A stretch of DNA of 64,000 bases. Source: Macrophomina tecta (Eukaryota; Ascomycota; Dothideomycetes; Botryosphaeriales; Botryosphaeriaceae). Position 1 is the stretch's first letter; each line of letters begins with the position of its first letter. Shown here in pieces: positions 1 through 11,200 of the stretch. Location: the NCBI GenBank assembly GCA_024180945.1, contig JAKSGN010000033.1:744001-808000 (forward strand), written 5' to 3'. The notes below the pieces were generated by a model. The model worked only from the letters and a program-made list of their open reading frames with translations, was not told where the DNA came from and did no database searches. Both the position numbers and the translations under genes were made by a program.

Positions 1-106
1 TACCGGTACCCAGCCTCACTACCCTAAAAAGCATCTCCGTCTCTCCACGAGAGCACAGCCGTCATGCAAGTGGGCCAAAAAAAAATGTAACTCGCCAGTG
101 GTTACT

Positions 107-195
107 GCCTCCACTGGGAGTTGAACCCAGGATCTTCGCATTGCATATTGTTGTTCTAATACAAGTGCGACGCGTTACCACTGCGCCATAGAGGC
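107..195 (-). tRNA. tRNA-Thr (anticodon UGU), intron-containing
   Basis: Read on the minus strand, the 7-bp acceptor GCCTCTA pairs with TGGAGGC, a D arm (GGCGCAGTGGTAA) follows, and the T arm carries GGGTTCAACTCCC. The anticodon stem TCGCA/TGCGA closes a loop reading CT-TGT-A, so the anticodon is UGU (threonine, ACA codons). About 18 nt separate A37 from the 3' half of the loop, the canonical nuclear tRNA intron position. A run of nine T on the minus strand (plus-strand A run at 77-85) lies just downstream as a Pol III terminator. Confidence 0.9.
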
Positions 196-1652
196 CCGAG
201 GAGCAAGATGCGAGATCTCAACTCCTGGGATCAGGGCGAGCTGAGATTAGTGGCGGGGTGAGTGATTTAAGTACTAAGTAGTACATTGGACAAAAGTATC
301 TCGCAATCTTCCCCCTCAAACGTTACTCTACAAGCTCCGGAAACCGATCGGAAGGATGGACTGATGTGTCAGGAACGGCTGCGGGGATGCAAGGGGTGGA
401 GAGCGTGGTGATGCGGGTGTGAGGGCTGCTAGTGTGCGGAGGGTGACATCGGTGGGTGGACTCACCTCACACCTCGCTTGCTTTTCGTGCGACCAACACC
501 ACTGAACAACGGCATGAGAAGGCCGAAGTCGTGGGCAGAACGTACCGCTATGCCGCTCCTGTCGATGTGATGGTGCTGCCCCCCTCAACCACCAACCCAA
601 CGGATGAGTCGACGAGCCGTGGCCTCCCCCACCGAGACGAACCTGTGCTCCTGTCCGATCTCTTTACGCCGCCGCGTTACTCCCTGAGCCATGGAGGACT
701 CCTGTCGTCCTTTCCCGGAACAATTGGACATCTTGCAGCAGAAGTACGATGCGAAAGCTTCACGGGTCAGGGTTTTCTCAGACGCCGAAACTAACAGCTT
801 TGTGGCGTCTAATTTGCCTGCGACGGAATTTCGGTCTCCGCAAACAAGGGGCATGCGGCTGCAGTGACATCAGGAGAGAGACATCGCAGCAACCATACGC
901 GAATACAGCAATCATTCGAACTTGCCACAAGCCCAATTTAACTCCAGGAGCCCTGTCATTGGATACCATGCTCTGGACTGCTTGAGGGGAACTGGTTGCC
1001 GTATCCTTCTCACGCCACTTTGCTGATAGGGCCCCAGTGTTTGTGCTCATCCAGCATATACAACTATTTTTTTTTTATTTTCGGAAGCTCACAGTGCGAG
1101 ACCTTTCATATGCTTCCCTCTCAAAATGAGACAGTGTTAAACTGTGGCACTTCACGAACATTGTTGCTCTTCTCTCACTGGGGGCTTGACCCGCATACTC
1201 ATTATCTCTCCTTTCCAAAGCGGCCTTGATATAGCAAAATCAAGGGAAAGGCGGTGCTTTATCCTGCAGAATAGCCACATAAAGGGTCTCCTGGATGGAG
1301 AATTCGAATTTTCACACATTGCGCGGGCTGCAACATGACCTCTTGCCGGTCGCGACGCCTCCGCGCCCGCTCTCCCAAAGGCCAGCCATGCCTTTAGGCT
1401 CTGAGCGTCCGCCTGCCCAAGCTCGTGTCCCGGAATATCAAGAGAAGGGATGCAAAGAGTGATGCTGAACCGCGAAACGGAGCTTTTGCATACTCCGTCC
1501 CCAAAATGGAAACGGCGTGCGCGTGGATAAGTCACTGCCAGGAGCCGACACAAATCCCACTTCTCCGTGGATAATCTTTCGACGCCAAAACGGTTGGCTC
1601 CAACGTTTCCTCGCGATCGCAAACGACAAAAGCAAAAGAAAAACGACGAATA
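196..1652. other. intergenic, no gene recognised
   Basis: Between the two tRNA genes I see only short open frames without family signatures, dense stops in all frames and a T-rich tract near 1070. No coding gene or structured RNA can be supported. Confidence 0.5.
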
Positions 1653-1739
1653 GGTCGTGCTGGGGCTCGAACCCAGGTTGCCGGAAGGCTCAATGCTACG
1701 CATCAAAATCCGGAGTGATAACCACTACACTACACAACC
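1653..1739 (-). tRNA. tRNA-Gln (anticodon UUG), intron-containing
   Basis: On the minus strand the acceptor GGTTGTG pairs with CACGACC. The D arm contains AGTGTAGTGGTTATCAC and the T arm CTGGGTTCGAGCCCCAG. The anticodon stem CCGGA/TCCGG encloses a loop TT-TTG-A, giving anticodon UUG (glutamine, CAA codons), with an intron of about 16 nt after A37. A plus-strand A5 at 1639-1643 gives a T-run terminator on the transcribed strand. Confidence 0.9.
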
Positions 1740-2959
1740 AAGGGGGCTATCTTTGATTTCAAGGAAATCTCACTTTTGGCGCGAGTGGCAAAAATAATAT
1801 AGATAAAATGTTACTCCCGGTATTTACCCGATTGGGTTGAGGCTGGCGATAGTATTCGAAAATCAGGGGCGAGAGAGTTCCACGACGAGTGGGAACGCAT
1901 TAGAGGAACATTTGTTTCGTACCGACTGTGGTAGGCCTCAATAGCTCGCAGATCATGGGAATATCATTTCTGAAGCATGCCCGGTAGGAATGGCAAGTTC
2001 TGAAGCATGAGTCAGCTGCTTTCGGGCCATCCACGCGTTACCGCGCTCCACCAACAAAACGCGGCACACGGTGGACGAAAGCACTTGCGTCGATCTGCCC
2101 ATACCGGACGTCAACCATAGTTCAATACAATGAACCTGGTGCAGATGGCCGAGAGCTTAAGGGCTATATCTCGCAACCTTCACAGCACCGCCTCTCCTTG
2201 CGAAACCCAACGAGACTATACTATACCGTCAACCCACCATGACACCCTTTATCCGCTCTTGTGTTCCCACATTGACGCTGCCGCCGCCCACCAAGAACTT
2301 TGTTGTGCGAGAAATCTACGTCATGTCATGTCGGGCGATCTACAGAACGATCCGGCGCCCCACAAACTACTCCTTCAAGCTGCTTCACTAAGTGATCCAG
2401 TACTCCGTCAGCCAGGCAGACGTAGAGCCTCAAAGCCACTGATTCATCGTCCATGGAACGGTTGAGAAATGCAAGGATCTATTCCATAGAAGCACGCTAT
2501 CAAAGACCAGACTGAGGACTACTCGGTGTCCGCCGGAGCCGCGAGAGGAAATTGTGGCATGACGGCCGGACACCTCCCCACAAGCGACACCTCAAACCAC
2601 TCCATTGCCTTTTGAGTCGGCGTCGTCGCTGCTCAGTCCCGCCATATACCTCAACACCACAGCCCAACTCCACTGCTGCCTATAGAGGACCTCGGCTTCG
2701 CCGCTGTACCCGCTACAGAAAACCAAGGCGAGCACGGAACGCACAATTGACCGCCTCTTGAGGCAGCCACACCCGGAACCACGTACCTGTCGGGGTAGTG
2801 CTGAAATACTTCTTGCTGTTAAGGCGCCGTGCCGAAACGAAGGGAAAACAAAGTGAAAGCAAGCCTGATTGTATTGTCTAGTGTTGAGTAGTAGTACTCG
2901 CTGAAAGGAAAGTAGCTAGCTACTACTGCCAAGGCGCTAAGCCTGCTCCTGCCTTAACA

Positions 2960-4200
2960 CTTGCAGCCAAAGGGCTTGAGCTCGAGTCTTTCTCAATCCT
3001 TTTACGCCCATCAAAAATAGGGCGCGCAGTATGCGAGGCGACAAAGCTCCGCAAAAGCCGATTTGAGGCCCTGATGCCTAGTTAGGGATAGTACGCGCAG
3101 CACGCAGGAGAAGAAGCATTCCGAGCCTGACACGAAATCATCTGCTCGGCCAGTGAATGCGCCAACTGCTCTGTTGGCACCTTAGAGGGGGGGAATATAT
3201 GCAGGAAAGAGATTATTCTCGGCATGGCTCCGCTTTAGGTAGCAAGTAGACCCCTCAACTTTCCTAGCACGCCGAGGAGTTTGCCGCCCCATTTAGCGAT
3301 TCACCGAGTAGGACGCGGGAGAGGCCTTCCCCCCCCCCCCAAAGCCTTTACTCGAAAGTGTAGCCATGCAAACCCCGCCAAAGGCCGCCCCGCAATCTTC
3401 TTGAGACTCCAAAACCAGGCTGCAGCAACCTGCCAGGGGCTCTGCCCAAAGGCGTAGTTCAGAGAGGACGTCTTTACTCAATTCGGGCGTCCAGAAGGCG
3501 TAAGGCGGTTGGAGAGAATCCGTCTTTTTAGTCGTCGTAAAGAGGGCCCAGATGGGCGGGTTCAGGTATTTGCAGCGGGAAGAAAAGAGCTCTGAGCCTC
3601 ATGCAAGCCACGCCAGAAGTGCCCTCAAATTTCTTGAGTCTCGAAAAAAAAAAAAGGGCGCAGTAGTGCCACAAATGACGTAGCCAGTTGAGGCTCTTCC
3701 GCATTACCAGGAGGAGGCTTAGCGCTTTGGCAGCCCTAGATAGCTAGCTACTTGCCTCTGTGACGTAACACCAACAATACAATCAGAGACTTGCTTACGC
3801 TCACTCTTTTTGAGCTTCTGCCTCAAAGCCCAGTAAGCTATCTCCCGCAGAATCTCCTCCCCATCCCTACTTCCTCCAAGGACAGGACTCAGGTTCATAT
3901 ATGATAGGCTCACTTGCGAATTCTCGTGGCTCCAGTAAGTCAGCCGCGGTCGCCATGCCGTCATTGGGCGAGCAAGATATGAACATGTCAGCCCCACCGA
4001 AGCTGTCCTCAATTTTCTGATCTCTCCAAAAAGAAAAAAAAGAAAAGAAAAGAAAAGGCGCATGCGCATGCGCATGCATGTTGGCGAGCGAAACGGAGAT
4101 TTCTTGCAAGCCATGTGGCCATGCTGCTGTTCACTTGATGAAGCGTCGCCGAAGTTGCGCTCACTGTTCTGCCGCCTTGAAAAACAGGGCGCAGTGCTCC
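2960..4200. repeat. decayed repeat field, about five divergent copies
   Basis: A recurring module can be read at about 2961-3029, 3365-3420, 3600-3664, 3984-4062 and 4141-4194. Its order is a CATGCAA..CC..CGCCA-like start, then a CTCAA..TTCTTGAG..CTC-like core, an A-rich tract, and an ending close to GGGCGCAG. Copies at 3365 and 3600 share most positions; the others are looser. The A-rich tract ranges from about four A to a long AAAAG repeat in the copy at 3984. No flanking duplication or coding capacity is visible. Copy borders are approximate because the alignment was made by eye. Confidence 0.4.
4055..4082. repeat. alternating GCATGC simple repeat
   Basis: A short tract of repeated GCATGC units forms the end of an A/G-rich run. 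The alternating purine-pyrimidine composition can favour non-B DNA. It lies inside the decayed repeat field. Confidence 0.6.
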
Positions 4201-4903
4201 CGCTCCCGCCACTTGCTCCCACCAAAACCCGGGGTAAGAGCCGCACTAGCGGCCCGGGCCAGCCAGTCATATCCGCTACATGTGCTCCCTCCAACTCCGA
4301 ATAAATACAGCGTCTTCTGAGAAGTCTCACCAAGCGCGGCAGCTTGCGCCATGCACCGGGCCATGCACTTCCCAAGGAGCAACCTCTCTACAAAACTACG
4401 AGAACAAGGAGTAGGCGGTGGCCCAGGATCCAGCGGCCACGGGCCCAGGAGCGAGAGCATCTTAATTGGTCCAAAACACATCTGTTCAGTTGCGCAGCGA
4501 TTCATGATATAAATTGTTACTTCTCAACTCCTCGTCAGCGCTGCCACCACCACCGTTCATCAACCCCAGGACGAGATCGCTGCCCAACCAGAATGCATGA
4601 GCGAGTGCAACTTATACATCTGGCGCCGGAGAACAAAGCCCCAGCTTCCAGAGGGGGTCCAAAAGACCAAAAAAAGAAGCTCCTGTCATACGCCCTGCCC
4701 TATAGAGAGGAAGAAAGCCCCAGTCTCTACTCAAACATAAGAAGATCCATAGAATTATACAAGGGAGAGGAATGTGAGCGAACGGAGTAATGCATCGCCA
4801 CAGCCTAACCAATCGAGAAGCGGGAAAAACGATTAAATAGACATTATGCAGCTGATTCATGTTACAGGAGGGCCGTCCCCGGATCCGGAAACCCTGATCC
4901 AAT

Positions 4904-6284
4904 CTAGTGGCTACTCTCGACACCGAGAACGCTGGGACCCTTTCCCTGAAGGCTCCCGTTGACACGGTCCCGGAGACCCTTCAGATTTGCCGTTTGCTGA
5001 GACGTGCTGGTAGCCTTCTTCCTCGGGCTCCGCCTGAGAGCCGGCTGAGATTGTTCCTTGGCACCCTCCAGCTCAGATGCGGTCTCCGAAGCAGAAGCAG
5101 TGTCCGCCTGCAGCTCCGGGGGAAGGAACTGGGGCTTGAGGATGTGGATATCCGCCTTCTTCTCGGCAGCCTTGCGTGCGCGCTCGTACTTGGTGGTGAC
5201 ATCGCCACCGGTCCACATGGTGCCCAAATAACGGTCCCAGAAGGTGAAGAATGGCTGTGAGAAGTTCGTCTTGATACCCCAGCTCTGATGGTGGATATCG
5301 TGGTACGAGGCGTTGTTGGAAGTGATGAATTGCAGAGGGTCAAAGGGGAAGGCGTAGCCGCAGTGGTCGTCGACGGTCTTGATGGTAGAACCGGTGAAGA
5401 ACCACATGGATTGGCGGATGGACATTCCGGTGAGAAGGTAGGCAACGCCAGTGCCGAGAGTATCCAACAGAAATCCCTCCACAGGGTGGTTGTAGAGGGC
5501 GCCGTACGCGTAAGGGACGTAGAGGCGGTGGTGGCGGGAATGGAAAGTCGCTGTTTTTCGGAGTCAGCTCTGAAAAGTTGTGAAGCCACTGTCCAAACTT
5601 ACTGTACAGCCACTTGTTCAGGTGCATGGCGCGGTGCCAGAAGTATTGCCAGGTATCGACGATCAGAACAGCACCAAAGAATTGAATGGCGGGAACGGCG
5701 ACCCAGTAGATGAACTTGGCCAGGGAGAGCTCCCACGAAGCAAATGCAGGCGCGGCGACAAGCTGGCCCCCAGTGACAATCTCCTGGGTCAACCAGGGAA
5801 AGCTGCCGCCGGCAAGAAGACCAGCCAGCATTGGGCTACTTTCGGCCAAGTCTTTCGCAAGGGCGGGCGCGTTGAAGCCAATGGCCCCAAGCACGTATGG
5901 CACCGCCTTCTCCGCAAGCCGGATTCTCTGGGCCCACACGGCCACGTCGTAGTCCTCCTTCCCGAAGGTCGGCTCCGGATCGAACCATGCCAGCCCGACT
6001 CCGAAAACGGTCTGGATGATGTGCTGGAGAATGACATCGCGGAAGACCTCGTAGCGCGAGACGTGGTTCCGCTGGACCAGCTCGACCGGGGTATGCAGGC
6101 GGTATTGCGGAAAGAGGTCGCAGACGTCAATGAGGTGGAAGAACATGGAGACGCCCCAGTAGGCGAGGATGGGCAGGGCAAGCGTAAAGTACTTGTCGGG
6201 GAAGCCGGGGACGACGGGCGGGAGCGGCTGGAGGGTGTAATCGGGCAGCGGGGGCAGCCCGGCGGCCATCGTGACGTTCTCCAT
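4904..6284 (-). CDS. SUR2: sphinganine C4-hydroxylase (SUR2-type fatty acid hydroxylase)
   Basis: CDS is join(5603..6284, 4904..5550) on the minus strand, 442 aa, with one 52-nt intron (GTAAGT donor, CAG acceptor). The family hydroxylates the C4 position of sphinganine or dihydroceramide in the ER to give phytosphingolipids. The di-iron histidine boxes are intact: HRAMH at 217-221, HSRHH at 231-235 across the exon junction, and HDIHH at 311-315, followed by QSWG and a WDRYLGT-like end. Hydrophobic segments lie in the N-terminal half. The start used (ENVTMAAGLPP after the Met) is the first ATG fitting the family; upstream in-frame sequence resembles 5' leader. The last 100 residues are a charged, Ser-rich tail longer than in yeast. 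It is divergent from the TCTP gene. Confidence 0.93.
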
Positions 6285-6787
6285 TGCCGGTGCGGTGTGG
6301 TGGTGTAGGGAGTGAGAGCGCGCGGATGGGCGCGGCAGAAGAAGGCGAAGAGCGGCGGCGCCGGCGGTGTCTAGGGGCCTCAGCGTCACCAGGCGGCAGT
6401 CGGGCGCGGAACGCGAGCGGCGGCGGAATTGGCGGGAGAGAGACAGGAGCGGCTGTGGAGCCTCGGCGCACGAGGGGAAGGCAAAGGAGCGACAGCAGAC
6501 AGGAGGAGAAGGAGAGCGCTGGGCGGTCGGATGCTGTCACACGTCCTGCACACCACGTCCGGCCGCTGCGAGCGTCGGTGGCGAAAACGGAGATTGCGCG
6601 CAGGAGCCCAGCGCTTGCCTGTCTGGGCCTAGCGGCGCTGGTGCCCGCTGAAGGAAAAACCAAACCCCACCATCCAGCCAAATCTTCTCCGCCCGTCAAT
6701 CATCGCGAATTCGACCGCCCCCATTTGCACAGCCCGCCTCCTTCTTTCGCCTCCCCCTCTACTCCTCCCTCCACCACCACCGCCAAA
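6285..6787. promoter_or_regulatory. shared divergent promoter of SUR2 and TCTP genes
   Basis: The 503 bp between the two start codons must carry both promoters. The TCTP-proximal part (about 6735-6786) is a pyrimidine-rich tract of CCTCC/CTTC runs that ends in CACCGCCAAAATG, a form common upstream of highly expressed fungal translation genes. No clear TATA box is visible. The SUR2 side is GC-rich. Confidence 0.55.
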
Positions 6788-7608
6788 ATGATCATTTACA
6801 AGGTGCGTTCCTTCCTGCGCTCCCGGCAGCCCGCCGCCCAGGGCCGGGAGCGGGGCACCGCGACCGTGGCCCCATCTCGACTCGAGCGGCTGCTTCGACC
6901 TCGAATGACCACCGCGGGCCGCGGAGACACGCCCGGCTGACCTCGCCCCCAGGACATCATCACCGATGACGAGCTCATCTCCGACTCGTACGACTTGAAG
7001 GAGATCGATGGCACCGTTTACGAGGCCGACTGCAAGAAGATCACCATCGGCAACGAGAACATCGGTCAGTGCTTTCGTGCGGGCCTGGGGGAGACGGAGG
7101 CTTACTGAGCGCGCAGACATTGGTGCCAACCCCTCTGCCGAGGAGGGTGGTGAGGATCTCGACGACACCCAGCAGACCGTCCTCGATGTCGTCCACTCTT
7201 TCCGCCTGAACGAGACCTCGTTTGACAAGAAGTCGTATCTTTCCCACCTTAAGAGTACGTGTGCCGTTTTGCCCTGCCGAGGATCAGTCAGTGGCTAACA
7301 GGAGTGCCAGCCTACATGAAGAAGGTCAAGGAGGCCCTCAAGGCCAAGGGCGCCAGCGACGACGTCGTCAAGGACTTCGAGACCAAGGCCTCTGCCTACG
7401 CCAAGAAGATCATTGCCAACTTCAAGGACTACGAGTTCCTCATCGGCGAGTCCATGGACCCCGACGGAATGTAAGTAGCCCGGTTTGCTGTCTGCAGGGC
7501 GTCGATGCTGACAAGTATCCCAGGGTCATCCTCCTCAACTACCGCGAGGACGGTGTCACCCCCTACGTCACCATCTGGAAGCACGGTCTCACCGAGATGA
7601 AGGTTTAA
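6788..7608 (+). CDS. translationally controlled tumour protein homolog (TCTP/Tma19)
   Basis: CDS is join(6788..6802, 6953..7064, 7117..7254, 7311..7470, 7524..7608), 169 aa, the usual family length. The start exon encodes only MIIYK, as in many fungal TCTP genes. The protein contains the TCTP1 region ([10 protein letters not shown] at about 53-62) and the TCTP2 region near its end ([18 protein letters not shown]). All four introns have GT/AG ends and keep frame. TCTP is an abundant cytosolic, ribosome-associated protein tied to growth and stress; yeast Tma19 also moves to mitochondria. The multi-intron structure and CT-rich leader fit a strongly expressed gene. Only exact exon ends could be off by a few bases. 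Confidence 0.95.
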
Positions 7609-8224
7609 GCGGGCACGTTGGGCCTCGCTGAAAAAGGCAGCTGGATTTTTTTTTGGTTTTCACGATTCGAATGCATGATGAATATCCCTCTCGAAAATCA
7701 ATGCATGGCAATGTCCCGCCACTCGAAGCAATGAGCTGTGTGCGAACGTGACGGGGGGTTCCTGTTGAATTTGCCAAAAACGGATGCTTGCATATCTAGA
7801 GACGAAGAGCGCTGCGTGTCGTCGGTCGCGTGATTAGGGTGGCACCAAAATCAGCAAAGTAGCTGCATGACTCCGCATTCCTCAGGACGTACCGGCGCGG
7901 CGGACAGCAGCGGGTAAGGCGTGGTGAAGCAGGGGCACGTGATGCCAGTATAACGAATGGCGCTCGGGTGGGTAGCGGGCGCCTGGCGAGCCGAGCCGCT
8001 GAAGACCCTCTCCTCCCCGTGTCGCCCGTTGGCAGGATTGCCTGGTCGCCTTATCAGCCCACAGCTCCCTCCTCGCTGCCCTTCAGCCCACGGTCTCTGC
8101 CCGACCCCGCTCAATCGCTCTCGTCGTCTTTGCTATGCCATTTTCTTTCCGCGCTTTCCGCACCTATACATAGCCTCCGCTCTGTGCAAGCCCGCTCCGC
8201 TCCCGGTGCTACCACTGGGAGACC
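7609..8224. other. intergenic, TCTP 3' UTR and RdRP upstream region
   Basis: No gene is recognised. A T9 tract lies about 40 nt after the TCTP stop. From about 8030 the sequence becomes C/T-rich, as is common before fungal start codons, leading into ACCATG at 8225. Confidence 0.5.
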
Positions 8225-11200
8225 ATGTACCCACAGCTCCACCATGCTCGACCCTACGTCCATCCGCTTGATGACTCGCCCAGAACTCCTGGTGGTGAAC
8301 ATCACGTCAAGATCAACGAAATCATTGAAACCCTCACAAGGAAGTACCGACTACCATTGGTGCCTCGGGATCCGGCGTGGTCTCCAAGTCGCACTGAAGC
8401 TCGCAAGGACGAGCCCGCCATCAGATGCGCTAGCGCCATCAAGTACCTCTACTACAAATCCAGAGAGCTGCTGGACCAGACTATCAGAGACTTCGACGCA
8501 GTTGCTCAGCTAAAGCCGCACAGGGACCACCTCTCTCAGCTCTGTCGGCTTCTCGAGGAAGCGCAGGCTGGACATCTCGCCCAATCAAAACTAAGAGCCG
8601 GTCGCACTACTCTACTGCACCGGCTGGAAGAGCTAGCGCCGACTTCAAGTCGGAGCACTACAAACCTTCAACCAGCGCCATCTTCCGTCTTCAACCGGCC
8701 TCGTAGGTTGCTTCCTGTTCCACCATCCTCTTCCCACCTCGCATTGTCCTGTTGGTTTGACATTCCGACCTCTCCAAGCCATATGGAACATGTTCCTGTG
8801 GCTTTCCTGCAACCACATCGGGGGCAGAGCTGAGTTCATCCGCGGGAACCGCCATCGCCTTAGGCTGACTCATGCCAGATTTAAGCAAAGGCTCGACCGC
8901 CAACGTTCCGTTGAATGACGAGAACTGCATGCGCTCCCAAGAAGCTGAGCTCGAACCCACGCAACCAGACACTCCTACCACCACGGAAGGAGAGGAGCGG
9001 GTTACATCGCCCCCACAGTCGCCGTCCTTACGGGCAAGTCGACGGAGGCAAGAGCTCTCCCGCCCTGCCGCGGAAGACCAAGCGCCCCGCTCAAGGCGTC
9101 AGCACAGAGCCAAAGGATCTTCGGATGCTTCCACCGACAGCGAATCCTCCTCCAAGCAACGCAGGACATCCGTCGAAACATCGTTTGCTATGCCCGAAGC
9201 ACCACGAACACGAGCAAAGGCAAGCAGGTCAAGCACATCATCGTCAACAAGGCCTTTTGCGACCACTTCGGCGACTACTTCAACGACATCCTTCGCCTCA
9301 ACCGTCCTGTCCCGGTCAGACTCGGTCTTTTCCGATCCCAGGGAGAACACCGCTGACACCTCATTTGCCACTTCTGTATTTCCATCCCAGTCCGCTAAGT
9401 CACAGCAAGTAGAAGAATTCCATAGCTCCGGCACGTTCAGTTCAGATTTCGACTTTGATCAGGCGATAGAAAATGCGAAAGCGGCAACAAGTGTCGCTGC
9501 TCCAAGTTATGGCACTACGAAACCGCTGGGAGACCTCGTCCGTGATTCTGAAGAGGAATTACTGCAGCACTGCCCAAATGTTCCAAGTCCCAGCAAAGCC
9601 ATGGAGCAGCACCAAGTGCGAGATCTCCCAATGGCAGGCCTCTTTGGCCCAAAAACGATAAGCGCGAGATTACAGAGCATGTCCTTCAAGTATCGTTGGG
9701 AATTCATGCGCGTCGCATTGGAAGCAGAGACAGAGCCCGATAGCTTGCTCCCACCGCGTGATGAATGGCAGGACTATGCAGCTCTGTGGGGCTACTTTAA
9801 GCAGCATGCCGCCGCCAAGCATTGCGTTCCCCGTCTGGAAGAAAGCTCTCCGGAGGCTTGGTCCGCTGCGGAAGCCACTTTCGAGCATCATTCCTCGAAA
9901 GCGTTCGAAAATGTCACGTTGAGAGGGCTTCTCTCCTTCAACGGGGCTACGAGAGGCCCGCTCTTCAAGATCCGACTCCAATCCCTCCAGACTGAGAAAG
10001 ACTCCTGCAGGTTCCAAAGAGCTTTTGGAGGCGATCGTTTTCTCTACCTAGAAACTCCGCCGCTAAAGAACGGAAATGTGCCTGGTCACCTGAAAGGGCA
10101 GGAGCAGAACATTGCTGATCGGTTTGAAGACTGGTTGGCGTGCGAAAGAAAGGAATTCCTGGGAAGAGAATGGGAAGTCATTCACGTCGAGCCCTTCGCA
10201 TCCAAGAAGCAATCGCTCCAGCGTCAACATACCGAGATGCGTGGTTATCGAGTCATTCTCTTCGCAACCAAAGGCTGCGACATTGATACCCGTAAACCAA
10301 GAAAGATCAGGTCTGGTACTCGGCATGAGATGACTGTATTCGACCTGATAAACTGGTTCATGCCGCTAGCGAAGAACTCGCATCAGCCCTATCTCAAAGC
10401 TTTCGCAAGGATCAGTCTGGGTCTCACAGCCACAACCCCTACTCTGCAGTTCAAACCGTCACAGGTTCGGTATGTTACAGACATCGTGGCCGATGGAGAA
10501 CTTGAGGACCCCACCTTCAACGACAAGAGCCTCGTCTGGCGGAATGACAAAAGACCGAAACGTGTCATGAACGACGGCTGCTCTCTCATATCCGTGGGAG
10601 CGGCAAGGAAATTATGGGAGCAGACCAACCGCACTGAGCCTCTCCCAAGCACCTTTCAAGGCCGTATTGGTGGCGCGAAAGGCATGTGGATGATAAGCGA
10701 TTCACCTGACACGACAGATTCCCGGCACCTGAAAGTGTGGATACAGATCTCGGATAGTCAACTAAAATTTAAAGCGCATCCGGAAGATCAGTCGGAGTCT
10801 GAATACGACCCGCATCGACTCACATTCGACCTTCATTCCACCACAGGCACGGCCGGAGAGTCAAGTGTGTACTTGTCCTTCTTCCCCATTCTGGAGAACC
10901 GCGGCGTCTCGGCGAAGGCTCTGCAAAAGCTCTTTGAGAGCCATCTCGATCGGGAACGTGAAAAGATACTCGCATCCGTCACCAATCGTGTGGGTCTGAG
11001 GACATGGCTCAATCAGCAAAACTCATTGGCGGAAGAGCGCAATCGAGAGGAGAACATGACCTGGCAGGCAAGCATGCCTCTACAGCTGCATGAGAAGGCG
11101 ATCCTGCTCGCGGAGTCGGGTTTTGACATCTCTTGTGATTATCTGGCCGACGTTGCTCACCGACTTCTGGCGAAAAGCCTCCGACTGCTGCGGCAAAATA

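Larger units (their letters stand above)
1740..4903. other. gene-poor region with decayed repeats
   Basis: No open frame here has recognisable protein features. The stretch contains a perfect 14-bp palindrome (AGTAGCTAGCTACT, about 2911-2924), a C12 tract (about 3329-3340), A/G-rich tracts and the repeat field described separately at 2960-4200. It looks like degenerate mobile or satellite-derived DNA rather than a coding locus. Confidence 0.45.
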
